In this document: positions 35,747 to 46,595 of the stretch, piece by piece
Position numbering within the stretch: the first letter of the stretch is position 1
Layout: every line of letters begins with the position of its first letter
Source of the DNA: Silene latifolia
Taxonomy: Eukaryota; Streptophyta; Magnoliopsida; Caryophyllales; Caryophyllaceae
Direction of reading: 5' to 3'
Assembly: GCF_048544455.1 (NCBI RefSeq)
Contig: NC_133526.1
Coordinates: 9,378,001-9,442,000 of the forward strand
Length of the DNA: 64,000 nt
Position numbers and translations under genes: made by a program
The notes under the pieces: generated by a model
The model's input: the letters and a program-made list of their open reading frames with translations, nothing else
Databases searched by the model: none
What the model was told of the DNA's origin: nothing

Positions 35747-38700
35747 TTACTTGGCCTTCTTGACTTGGTAAGACGTCTGAGACATAGCATCATCCTTAAT
35801 GAAGCTCCACCAAGTGTAGGTAAGAGGGATGGTGGCAGCATGCCAAAGAGCATGTGCATCAACCAAGCCTTGATATGGAGGGAAATCGTATATTTCCAAA
35901 AGCATGGCAAGTCCACCAGCTACGACAACAAACCATAGCTTCAACCGTGAAGGATGGCGAGTGGTCCCGGCCCATATTGCCCATATCAGAAGCTGAGCAA
36001 CTGCCATCACTACGCATACTTGCATGTTCCATCCTGTTCATTTCAGTGAAGGTTAGACAACGTAAACAAAAACACCAAAAGTGATATCATTTATAATTTA
36101 TACTTTATAGGCTCGAAGTCATTTTAATGTCCAAGTCTTCCTTTCTATTTCTAAGAGAGGTAAATACACATTAATCATTATTCTGTGGTTTATGATTATG
36201 ATGGAATACAGCAAAATGACTCACTAAAGTTGTTGCACTTTAATTGTAAAGTAGCAGCTTTAGAAGCGGAGTCTTCCTTGGCTGAGCTTTGGCTCACAAA
36301 AGTCTGGAGTCGAGCTAATTCCATATGAACCAAGACATAGCTTATCTCAAGTCTACAGCCACTGAGTCCAGGCTAAACTAGCATGCATTTTTATTCTATT
36401 TATTTACTATGAACCTCCTTTACCCTGTTATACTAAGCCCCACATGTTAGTAAAGTGACTTGAATTGGACAAATTCAACAACTTGCTAGCTAATATATTC
36501 AACATACCTACAGTCCACTCCAGCTCAATCTTAATTCACAACAATTGCAATGAGTTCATCTGTAATTTCAATAAATTTTATTTTGCTAGGGAGAAAGGGT
36601 CAAGAATGATGTCACTTAACCCGTGCTCCATGCAATTTCTTATCCTGGGAGCTTGAACTAATAGAAGTATCTCCACTTGCCTAGTTCTGAACGAGTTAAC
36701 GTGACACATCGCCTCAAGCAACTCAACTCTTTCACAAGGGCCTTCAGTGACGCATCAGGAAGGAACTAAGTTACATTATCTCCATATGTATTTGGAGAAA
36801 TAAATGGCCAAAATTGACATCTGATGTGTGTCATGTGTCAAATAGGGACAATACAGTTGGGAGTGGAGGTAAAACTAAGTTAAGCCCAAACTCAACTCTT
36901 AAGCTTGTAGAGAAAAGTTTCACCTAGTTGATTAACTAACTAACTTCAATGTATAGATAACAGACTGCACCTTTCCACTTCAAATTAGCTTCTTGCACAC
37001 TCAAAGAGTAAAAAATTCTAAATTTCAAGTGTTGTTTTCACTATCAGGGATGCAGTATGATGCCATGAAATCATCAATGAAGAAGAGATTCTGTTTCTTA
37101 CCATAATCCATTTTATAGAAGTTCAGATACAATATGTGGGTAACTGTGAAAGATAGGAAAGGAGAAGCCACCATGACTCTAGCTGCCTCATCTCTAACGC
37201 GAAAACTTCTCATTATTGAAATAATGAGTGAACACCCAAGTACCGCTACAGCTGATGAATAGTCAAGCTTTTCTGTTAAATCCAGATCTCTGCACTTCAA
37301 TAAAAAGGAATTAAACTCTTATAAAAGATCCAAAAGAAATTTTTGGGTGATTTTAATCATTATGTATGACAGTTATATAAGAAAGAGCAATTAGACAGAT
37401 TATATAAATGTAGATATGAATGTTACATAATCAGCTGACAAGAACTACAACTACAGCTTGAGAAGAACACCAAATATTCAGGGATCGAGAACTCGAGCAC
37501 TTAATCAGCAAGTTGGATCAGGTTACGTCATGAACTACTGAATTTGCGATCCTTATTATTACCCAAATATGACGTTCTACAACTTCTAATGACAGTTCAA
37601 AGTTACTTACTATTAATGTCTAATCGAGTTTTGCATAATTTAGAACAAGCAATGAAATACTAATGTAACCATTCATCTGCAAGATATCCTCATTTCCTCA
37701 TATCCATAACAAATAATAAAGCTTGTTCAAGCACTTCCCTAGCTTTCACAAGCACCCGTGTCTCCTCTATTAGCAATCTAGCTATTCCCGTGTTCTAATG
37801 GTTGTTCAATATTGCAATATGATAGGAAAACCTATTTTATGCAGCAATATTTATTGACATGAGTACGTGACCAAATATGCATAATCCAATTAATGGAGTA
37901 CACATTTATCTTGTAGTTATATCTCCCCATTGGCCCAACTTTGATCAACTAGTAACGAGAAAATTCACAACTCCCACCTTTTCTATTCAAATTTTTTCGA
38001 AACTCTCACGTTATGTAATTTCTTTTTCAAAACTCCCACCTTTTTTGACAATTTCTTCCAAAACTTCCATTAAAAGCCCCTTTTTTTTTGCCAAAATAAA
38101 AGACAATTTTTTCGAAATCATGATTAATCTTTCCCTTCAACCAAATGTTACTTTTAGACAAAATAAACATATTCAACGAAGATATCCCCTAAAGACAGAC
38201 ACTTAATGGGTTTTTGGTGTGAGTTTTGGAGGAAATCATTAGAGGTGGGAGTTTAAAAGAAAATTTTGAAAAGGTTGAATTTTGAAAAAGTGGTATACAA
38301 AAGGTGGGAGTTGTGAATTTTTCTACTATTATTGGCAGGAAGGATAGGTAAATGGCATAACTACTTTGATCTTTGTCTATCATCGGGAAGAAAAATTGGG
38401 AAATGGCACAACTACGAAGAGACTGTCCAAATGACCCAAATTGCGTTGAAAACTACATCGAATGACCAGTACTTCACAATAGAAAGAAGCGATATATAGA
38501 ACATTCAAAAAAAATACATATAACACATATTCTAGCGAATCGCAAATCCGGTAACCTTCTCCTTTCTAAACGCCTAGCCCTTCAGGAAACTTTATTGACC
38601 ATCTCTAACAAAAAACTTGCTCAAATACCAATTGAAGGTCATTTTTCTGAGAGAACTAATTGGTAATTTCAGTTCAGGCCTTCAGGGTCCTCATTCATTC

Positions 38701-41700
38701 TCAAGATGACATTAAATTTCAGCAAAAAGTTGACAACTTGGCTATAGTTAGTGAGAAATTGAGATTTTTAGGTACTTCTGTTTTTCAAATATTACGATTA
38801 AAAAGATTTATGCAGTGTAGTACTTTATCAGGCCTTTTGAAACTGGGTAAAATTCAGGTACTTGCACGAACAAAATTTCTTTAACCATTGCATAAATTTC
38901 AAATTTTCAAGCAGGCAAAAAATGGGGAAGATTTGAGCATAATAAATTTGTGAAGGTGTGTTTCTGTAAAAAAAAAACTGTTGGGTTATTCAGTGTTTTA
39001 CAGAACATGTGTATTTTCGTAGAATACAGAAATATGTATGCATTTTTATTATTTTTGTTTAATAGATGATAAATTTAATTTAATATAATATAAATTACTT
39101 TGTAGTGCCACGCCATACTCTTCTGGTGTCATGTCGAACTTTTCTAATGATTTAACAGGCAAGCAGTGTTTAAATTGGCTTAAATTGAATATTAATCAAA
39201 ATGTTTGGGCCTATGTTGCTCTCATTGAAAGTAAATAGGCCAGAAATATATGCCACTTTCGACGAAAGGAATCAACCGAACTCAACGTAAAAGTTGCTAT
39301 ACATCTAAACTATTCTAGAGTATCTAGATGGAAGCCTCTTCGGAACAAGGACCAGAAATAAAAGGAAAAAACTTCAATGAAGTAACCTACATATAGCTTG
39401 ATAGAAATTCCAAGACCCCTAATTTCCCTACATTAGCGCGACTAAGTAAGGCCTGAGGCCTCCTTCCCGTCCCAGATTGGGCGTTATGGCAAAGAACAAG
39501 AAGAAAACTAAAGTTAAGGGGCTGACGTCCTCCCCTTATAGCATTAAGCGTAAAGGAGGTGAAGAGGTAGAAGAAATGCATGCAACCTCTAGAAAGAAGG
39601 AAAATCTCATCACTTAGATTACAACAATATAAACCTAGGTTCTGTACAGCGGCCTTTGAAGACCATAGCTTTATAGTTAGGCTACAGTTGTATCCAACTC
39701 AAGAGTATTCCACTTCAGTGTCTCTGCTATCAATCTTAAAACTCGGATCGTTCAGCCCCCTTTGCCCCAAATGAGAAAAAGTAGAAGATCCCAGTAGATA
39801 GGGTATTGTGAGGGTGGAATGCTGGATTACCAATTTTTAAACGACCACGAAAACAAGATATGCAGAGTTCATTCAGCACATTATATTAATCACTTTATAT
39901 AATAGAAAATATGTTTTTGTTTTTGCTTGAATCTGCTTTGATTCAAGAAATGTATACAGAAAAATTTTAACCACTTTTCCACTCAATCTGTGTGCATGGG
40001 TTTGAGGGACTAAATAAATTTATAAAAAAAAAACTTGCTGGCTGCAGACAGCACTCCACAGCCACGAATTCAACAATAACAATACAAAATTGTCTACTCG
40101 TAAATCGTAATGTCCTAGTTTGCTTCAAAGAAAGCTTTATAGTATAGAAATTGGAAAAGGATCACCAACCAAAGAGATGCATCAGAAAGTTGAGGATTGA
40201 TAAGGCAACAAAAAAAATAGAAAAAAAAATAATAAATAAAAAAATAAAACCTTACCGGCTGTGGAAAACAGCACTCCAAAGCCACGAATTCAAGGATACC
40301 AATGCATAGATATGCCACAAAATTGTGTACTCGTAATATGTCCCACTTTGCTTCAAAGGAAGCTTATAGTAAAGAAGCTTGGAAAAAGATAGCCAACCAT
40401 AGAGATGCATCAGTAAGTTGAGGATTGATAAAGCCACCGAAACAGGCTCCTGAAAGCATAAACTTCATCAAATTGGTAACCAAGAAAAAATGAACAGAAT
40501 AGTATTTGCGAACAGCAATTATATTGTAGCAAAGGTGAGAGGGAGTGTAACATTTCATAGATTTGTCAAGTATGACCAACCTGGAGCCCAATCACACGCT
40601 TGAAAGGCCACTTCCCATGATACTTTACAGGGTCATGACCATGTGCCTGTCTTTCAACTTCTATGTCTTCCATGCAATAGTAGCGGCAATCACTTAAACA
40701 ATCCGACTGCTTCCATTTTACAAACAGAGGCATCTGCATGAACCATGGACTATCGCTCGAACCATTGCTTGAAGGAACCTTGCACTGGGGAAAGCATTTC
40801 TCTTCAATACAACCACTGCTAATGCACCGTGTCACACAAAACCTGCAGTAACCAACAGAAAACAATGTTCCAAAAACATGGAGATGAGATCCTTTGCAAG
40901 TTACCGCGAAAGAGAACAGTTGAAATAAATAAATAATTTTTTTAAGTGATCAAATAACAGACCTAATCACAAAGAATTTTAATTTTAACGAGCCGATATT
41001 CTGAAGATCTCCCCAAACTAGACCGTATTTGACCAACATCTAAATTCTATGGACGAGACTTAGACCATTACAATCTCTACTATACCGATATGCCTTCTAT
41101 GACCCTAAAAAAAACCACAATATTGAACATAACATAACATTATAGTACGATATCGTGATTTGAGACAATTAAAATGATTGAATACCGTGGCACAACCATT
41201 TTTAGTGATATACAATGGTGGCACAAGCTGAGATTACAAAGAAAGCACGGGATAAAAAATCTAAAAAAAAAAAATCATTACTTATGTCAAAGTGAAACAC
41301 AAATTGGAGAGCAAGCTACAGATTTCTTTCTAAGAATCCATATTCTTGGTAGAAACCAGTTAAGTCTCCGTTGATGCGCAATTTTTGAAGTACCTAAAAT
41401 AATGTTCAAGTTGTGCAATAATCTCAATATCCCTAATTAAAGAAATTCAAATAGTTTTCCACGATACTGAGACTCAATTGCAAGTAACTACTGAACGGGT
41501 AAGCTGTTTGGAGTATCAGACGCGCTATTTTAGGACATTTTATCATGATTTTGCCAATAATGAAATAGCCAAGTGTCGTATGACTCATCGTTTTTGACAC
41601 GTAACATGGCATGTATATGGGATAATGACACACTCTTACTTTCTTTGGATTTCCGTCAAAGAAACACAAGTAGCTTTAATTTCATAGATAGTCCACCCAG

Positions 41701-42866
41701 ATTCTTATCAACTCCTATTATGCCATCTTGATCATGCATCTCAAGAAGCCCTCTTAGTGGTTGAAAAAGAGTTCCGAAAAAACTTTTATACATCTATGAC
41801 CTTTTCTACATGATTGCTAAATAATAATAACAAATCTGGAATGCAATCTGAAGAGAACTCCCTCTATAATGAGATTGTCCGTGCCCCACATTGATAAAAC
41901 AGAAGCGCGTTAATTATTTCATAAACCAAGGAATTTCCTCCCCTCACATTGTCAATCGGTCTAAAGACAAAAAACTCTTGGTACCTCTCAATTTTTCGAC
42001 TTTCTCCATGGTACCCCTAAACTTTTTAAAACATACATGTTACCCCTAATTGTTGTCATTATCACTAAGTGTACCCCTATACTTTATTTTCCCTTAATTA
42101 AACTCGGTTTTAGGTGTTAATTGATGACTTGGACGCGTAACCAAGCTTGTCATTTATTATCCCATGACATAAGGACTCTATTAAGATCAATATCAGCTCG
42201 ATCCTAATATTTATTGATATATATGGGCTAAATGAGCTAAAACTTTTTTACGGAAAATTTATTGATCCCTTGCCAATTTATCACGTCCAAAGATGGATAT
42301 TGAGCATAATAGACTTCTTATGTCATGGGATGTAAATGACAAGCTTGGTTACGCGTCCAAGCCATCTATTAACGCCTAAAACTGAGTTTAATTGACGGAG
42401 AATAAAGTTTAGGGGTACACACGACAACAATTAGGGGGTACCGTGTATGTTTTAAAAAGGGTAGGGGTAACGTGTAGAAAGTTGAAAAATTGAGGGTATC
42501 GTGTAGAATATCCCAAAACTCTTTTAAGCTCATGTGAACTCTCCCTATTCCTTTACGCGAGCAAATCAGAATTCCAATGCAAGAAACAAATTTGATAAAC
42601 CGAAACAAAAGCTCGCATTCTAACCTATATACTCCCTCCGTCTCAAAATCATTTGTTCAACTTTTATAATCTCCGTGTGGGGTGTTTCAATCAATGGTAA
42701 ACAAATGATCATGACAGAGGAAGTAATAAAACAAATCGGAATAGTAGGAAGATTAAAAGGTAAGGTACCTGTAAAGAGGATTGGCATCACCAGCACTAGC
42801 GTGCGAAATCGGAGCAGAGGAAGAAAACATCAACAACAAAAACGAAATCCACCATAAACGCACCAT
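35747..42866 (-). CDS. PGAP3: Per1-like / PGAP3 GPI-phospholipid remodelling protein, 342 aa
   Basis: Five exons: 42866-42769, 40842-40581, 40449-40256, 37289-37102 and 36033-35747. All phases close, and the total is 342 codons plus stop, the usual length. Exon 1 gives a signal peptide (about residues 1-23, WWISFLLLMFSSS) and the mature start. Exon 2 is Cys-rich and lumenal (FCVTRCISSGC, WKQSDCLSDCRYYCM, VKYHGKWPFKR). Exons 3-5 hold the membrane core with conserved His and Asp: MHLYGWLSF, LWHIYALVSLNSW, AVFHSRDLDLTEKLDYSSA, DEAARVMV, YDFPPYQGLVDAHALWH. The C-terminus ends in the lysine-rich KKAK. The family (yeast PER1, animal PGAP3) is a predicted hydrolase that removes the sn-2 acyl chain during GPI-anchor lipid remodelling in the ER/Golgi. 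The introns are long and hold several MITEs and a decayed second copy of exon 3. Confidence 0.93.
37952..38330. mobile_element. MITE in PGAP3 intron 3
   Basis: Inverted ends of about 35 bp: the left reads GAGAAAATTCACAACTCCCA near 37957, and the reverse complement of the right reads TAGAAAAATTCACAACTCCC. A CTCCCACCTTTT word recurs internally. No coding sequence. The target duplication is unclear. Confidence 0.65.
38400..38490 (+). repeat. Dispersed repeat shared with 7431-7510
   Basis: Both loci carry AGAGACTGT-TCC-AATGACCCAA, then GCGTTGAAAACTAC (GACGTTGAAAACTAC at the other locus), then GTACTTCACAA in the same order. This points to an unrecognised dispersed element. Confidence 0.6.
39486..39617 (+). 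other. Small Lys-rich ORF, possible LINE ORF1 start
   Basis: A 43-codon frame beginning MAKNKKKTKVKGL and ending in RKKENLIT inside PGAP3 intron 3. The short, basic start resembles the beginning of some plant LINE ORF1 proteins, but nothing downstream supports a LINE. It may be a scrap of a retroposon or chance. Confidence 0.25.
40045..40215 (-). pseudogene. Decayed duplicate of PGAP3 exon 3
   Basis: The minus strand repeats the order of exon 3 (CAATCCTCAACTT, GATGCATCTCT, GTTGG, TATAAAGCTTTC-TTGAAGCAAA, GAATTCGTGGCT-TGGAGTGCTGT) 230 bp downstream of the real exon. It contains in-frame stops and lacks a clear 5' splice site, so it is not usable as an exon. Only part of the flanking intron was copied with it. 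Confidence 0.85.
41980..42514. mobile_element. Long-TIR element (9-bp duplication) in PGAP3 intron 1
   Basis: Flanked by AAAACTCTT (41971-41979 and 42515-42523). The inverted repeats are long (over 150 bp, including CTCAATTTTTC-ACTTTCT, TACCCCTA and TTGGTTACGCGTCCAAG on the right). The left end lacks the outer TATTCTACACGATA seen on the right. It has no gene. The duplication size fits MULE-type MITEs. Confidence 0.8.
42632..42723. mobile_element. Stowaway MITE, 92 bp
   Basis: Ends CTCCCTCCGTCTCAAAATC and, in reverse complement, CTTCCTCTGTCATGATC, with TA on both sides. This is the Tc1/mariner-type Stowaway signature. It lies in PGAP3 intron 1, close to exon 1. Confidence 0.8.
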
Positions 42867-43203
42867 CTAATTCAATTTTGGAATTAAATCATATGAGTAT
42901 AGATTTGAAGATCTAATGTATAGAGTAACCAAAATCAAACAAACAAATAATCGTCAAAATTAGGGTTGAATTACCTCTTCTAACAGGATAGATTACTGAA
43001 GCCTGAAGGTGGTTGTTCGGTTCTCGGTGTTCGGTCGCCACGAGGAACGAATTCAGATGTGACCAAGGACTCGGGGTTTTCTTAATTTAATCGATTCTAA
43101 TTTAATTACTCTATCCGTCTCAAAATTGGTTATACCTCAACATCATTGGTCGGTGCAATTAAAAAACAATATACTTTCAAATTAATTAATACTCTAATTA
43201 ATA

Positions 43204-43441
43204 CTCCCTCTGTTTTTCTATATATGACTTTCTCACATTTCGAGACACACACTTCTCTCTTCAATATCTCTCAAATTATATGCTTAAATATAGTGATATG
43301 TATACTCATATGAAAGAGTTTTTCATAAATAATTTAATGGTATAATTGTTATAATATTTTACCAAATATTTTTTTTTAAATATTAAATTCAAAGGCTCGC
43401 CTCGAAAAAGCAAAACGTCATATATTAAAAAGTGGAGGGAT
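43204..43441. mobile_element. Stowaway MITE, 238 bp
   Basis: The left end CTCCCTCTGTTTTTCTATAT pairs with a right end whose reverse complement is ATCCCTCCACTTTTTAATAT; TA flanks it on both sides. The right TA is also the first two bases of the next element's target duplication. A truncated relative starts near 43107. Confidence 0.75.
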
Positions 43442-43449
43442 TACTAATA

Positions 43450-43962
43450 GGATTTTTTTGTCGAAAACTACCTTATATTTAGGGGTATTTGTAAAACTAC
43501 TACCTTATATTATTATTTTTGTTTTAGACTAACTTTGTTTTCTCATTTTTTATCAAAAACTACCTATGCCGAAAGTATGGTGCGATTTGGTTGGTTTAAT
43601 GACATTAACCTATCTTACTTGACTTTGTTAACAACAAATAACAATGATCAACTCTGTCCAAACAACAATTTAACTTCAGATAAACAAAATTTATGGATTT
43701 CACATTTCAGTAATAACTACAAACATCAGTGTAATTACGTCATGACTTCCCAAAATCGGGCCTAAGTAAGATTACAACATAAAAGAGTCATGTGAGATAG
43801 GTTAAAGCCGAAAACAGACCAAATATGTCTAGACTCCTACCGTAGGTAGTTATTGACCAAAAATACAGAAAACAAAGGTATTTGAAAACAAAAAATAATA
43901 ATATAAGGTAGTATTTTTACAAATGCCCATAAATATAAGGTAGTTTTTGACAAAAAAACCCA
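43450..43962. mobile_element. TIR element with 8-bp duplication, copy 1
   Basis: TACTAATA flanks it (43442-43449 and 43963-43970). Both ends carry TTTTTTTGTC-AAAACTACC followed by TTATATTTA, extending to over 60 bp of inverted repeat. Its interior matches the element at 43996-44412 in reverse orientation (CATTAACCTATCTTAC, TCACATTTCA). Confidence 0.85.
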
Positions 43963-43995
43963 TACTAATACAATATAATATTTTTGTATGAATCT

Positions 43996-44412
43996 TGGGT
44001 TTTTTTTTGTCAAAAACTATTAACTACCTTATATTTAGGGGGGTATTTGTAAAAATACTACCTTATATTATTTTGTTTGTTTTCGACTATTTTGGGAAGT
44101 CATGATGTAATTACATACTCTTAACTTTAAGAAATGTTCGTAGTTATTATTGAAATGTGAAAACATAAATTATGCTTATTTGAAGTTAAATTGTGGTTTG
44201 AAAGCACTTGATTGTTGTTGTTTGGTGTTAAGAGAGTAATGTAAGATAGGTTAATGTCGTTAAATCGACCAAATTTCGCCACATTTTCAGCATAGGTAGT
44301 TTTTGACCAAAAAAAGAGAAAACATAGGTGGTCTAAAACAAGAAAAATAATATAAGGTAGTCTTTTTACAAATACCCCTAAATATAAGGTAGTTTTTGAC
44401 AAAAAAAAAAAC
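43996..44412. mobile_element. TIR element with 8-bp duplication, copy 2 (inverted)
   Basis: ATGAATCT flanks it (43988-43995 and 44413-44420). Same termini as its neighbour (TTTTTTTGTCAAAAACTA). It lies 33 bp from copy 1 and in the opposite orientation. Non-autonomous. Confidence 0.85.
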
Positions 44413-45657
44413 ATGAATCTAACTAGAATTATTTTACAAAAAAATACGTATTATAATCAAATCATACGGTGAAATATATAGAATTCCGGGTCTGAATAAT
44501 ATTTCAATTTTTGAATGGTTGTTTTATTTTTTGACCACATAAACATTTGAAAATCACCTCGTTATGTGATTATTTAACGCGAGGATGTGTGAATAACATG
44601 GATAATATATATATCATAAGACAATTTATGTGAATAACGTTAATTTATACGAATTTTTATCAGTAGAGCTGTTTATGGATCGTGTCGTCCATTGAACCCG
44701 ATATATCCCGCCCGCAAAATAAGGGGGTACGGACAAGAGATTTTAGGAAAATTACATAAGTCTTGCCCACTAACCCGTTCCAAACTTGCTAATCCGGATT
44801 TGTCCGTGGGTCAAAAATTTTAGAAGGTTATGTATAATCTCGTTCTTGAAAGTAGGATAAGAGCAACTCCAATGAAGAACGATGATATAACGTAGTTTGA
44901 TTTGACACATTGATTTTTCAAGCTATCCTACTTTTTATCTATGTATCGCTTCAACACGGACTAAACATTTTGTAGCTTGTATGAGTTCACATTTTTAATT
45001 TTATCCAATAAGACAATTTATTTTTTTTTTTTTTTTTTTTTTTAAAAAAAAACAATTGTCAAAAACTGCATTATTTAATTCGATTTAACATGCTCAACTA
45101 ATAAATATACGGGCAACCATAAAAACAAGCATAAAAGTTAAGTGTGTTTTGTACAAAGCTCATACAAATTTAAAGTTCGATGTCATGAACTACGACTCAA
45201 AATATAACTAACTACAAGACCCTACGACTGAGAGACGTATTAGAAATATAATTACTAGAGATTCAATCAATCATTAAGAATTCAAAGTTTACAGATCAAA
45301 AGAACACCATTATTGGTTTTTGACCGTGTGAATTAAACAAAATACAATAACTTTTTTCTGTTATACATGATACAATAAACTTTTTGAATTTTTGGTCTAC
45401 TAATTTTATTATGGTTTTGTTATGAAAATGAAAAAAACACTCTTTAAACCGCTCCTGATGATTATCACTTACAAATATTGCCGAATAATTACTTTTAGAG
45501 AACAAACATAACAGTGAATAACATTTAAATCACTAAAATACTTAACTCAAAAAAAAAAATCACCAAACTACCGAATTGAATTTATCGTAAAAATCTCAAC
45601 ATAAAACACATTCAAGCGTAGAATATTAAATACGTAAGAAATTATAATACGGAATTT
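44413..45657. other. AT-rich spacer, nothing recognised
   Basis: A T/A homopolymer at 45018-45051 and a GC-richer patch at 44680-44820 (CCCGCCCGCAAAATAAGGG). No coding or RNA gene signal was seen. Confidence 0.4.
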
Positions 45658-46343
45658 ATTTTCGCAGTACAATTTTTACTCATTGCAGTACTTTTTACAC
45701 TAATTTTTCCATTTGTCTACCCCTGAATAAAAAACATGAACTTAATTCTCTCTAATTTCTCTCTATGGTTGATCCTTCGCCTCTTTCAATCTCCTTCAAA
45801 TTCTTCAATTATGAATGATAATTCGAGTATAGAATCCGTATTCAACTCATTATTCTCTTATATAACTAATTAAATTGACTCTTTGTATGATTTTGTATTC
45901 TTTTAATTAATTAGGGTTTATGTTAAATTAATTATGGGTATGGGATGGGGGTATTCGTGTAGTTGATACCGGTGAGAAGGACGAATATATGTGGTATGTG
46001 GTGGCCAGCGATAAAGACGAATACTACTTATAAATTAAAAAATTGCACTAACCGTAGGAATATCTATGTAGTACACCCCCAACCCATATGACATCACCCT
46101 GGCCCACCCACCCCTGCAACCTTGCTGTCGGCACGCAGTCTGGCTGGCTGGCAAACTCTTTCTTCCGCCGATGACCATATATCGGCAACAGTCGCTGTAG
46201 CCCATAGCCCCCATGAGGTGGGTGAAATTAGAGAGAATAAATTAGGGAGAAATTAGAAAGGGGAAATGGGAAATGGGAGGGGAAAATGAGAGGGGTATAA
46301 TTGTCAATAGTGTACTGAGTAAAATATGTACTGCGAAAATCAG
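45658..46343. mobile_element. TIR element, about 685 bp
   Basis: The left end TTTTCGCAGTACAATTTTTA and the reverse complement of the right end TTTTCGCAGTACATATTTTA match closely over about 45 bp including the inner CAGTAC words. No transposase. The target duplication was not resolved. Confidence 0.7.
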
Positions 46344-46595
46344 AACCCTTATAATAAAGTATCAAAAATCTAAATGAGACAACAAAATTATTTTTTCGTG
46401 TTTAATAAATAAAAAATAATAAAAAAAAAGAGAAAAAAAAGAGGTTTTAGAAAAATCCAAAGATTGACACTATATAATTAACTAACCGTTACCCAATCAC
46501 ACACAACATAACAGAATCCGTTAGAAAAATCCCAACTAACTTTCCCTCCTCTCTGTTTCTTCATTAAAACCCCCAAAACAAGAACTTGAACAACA

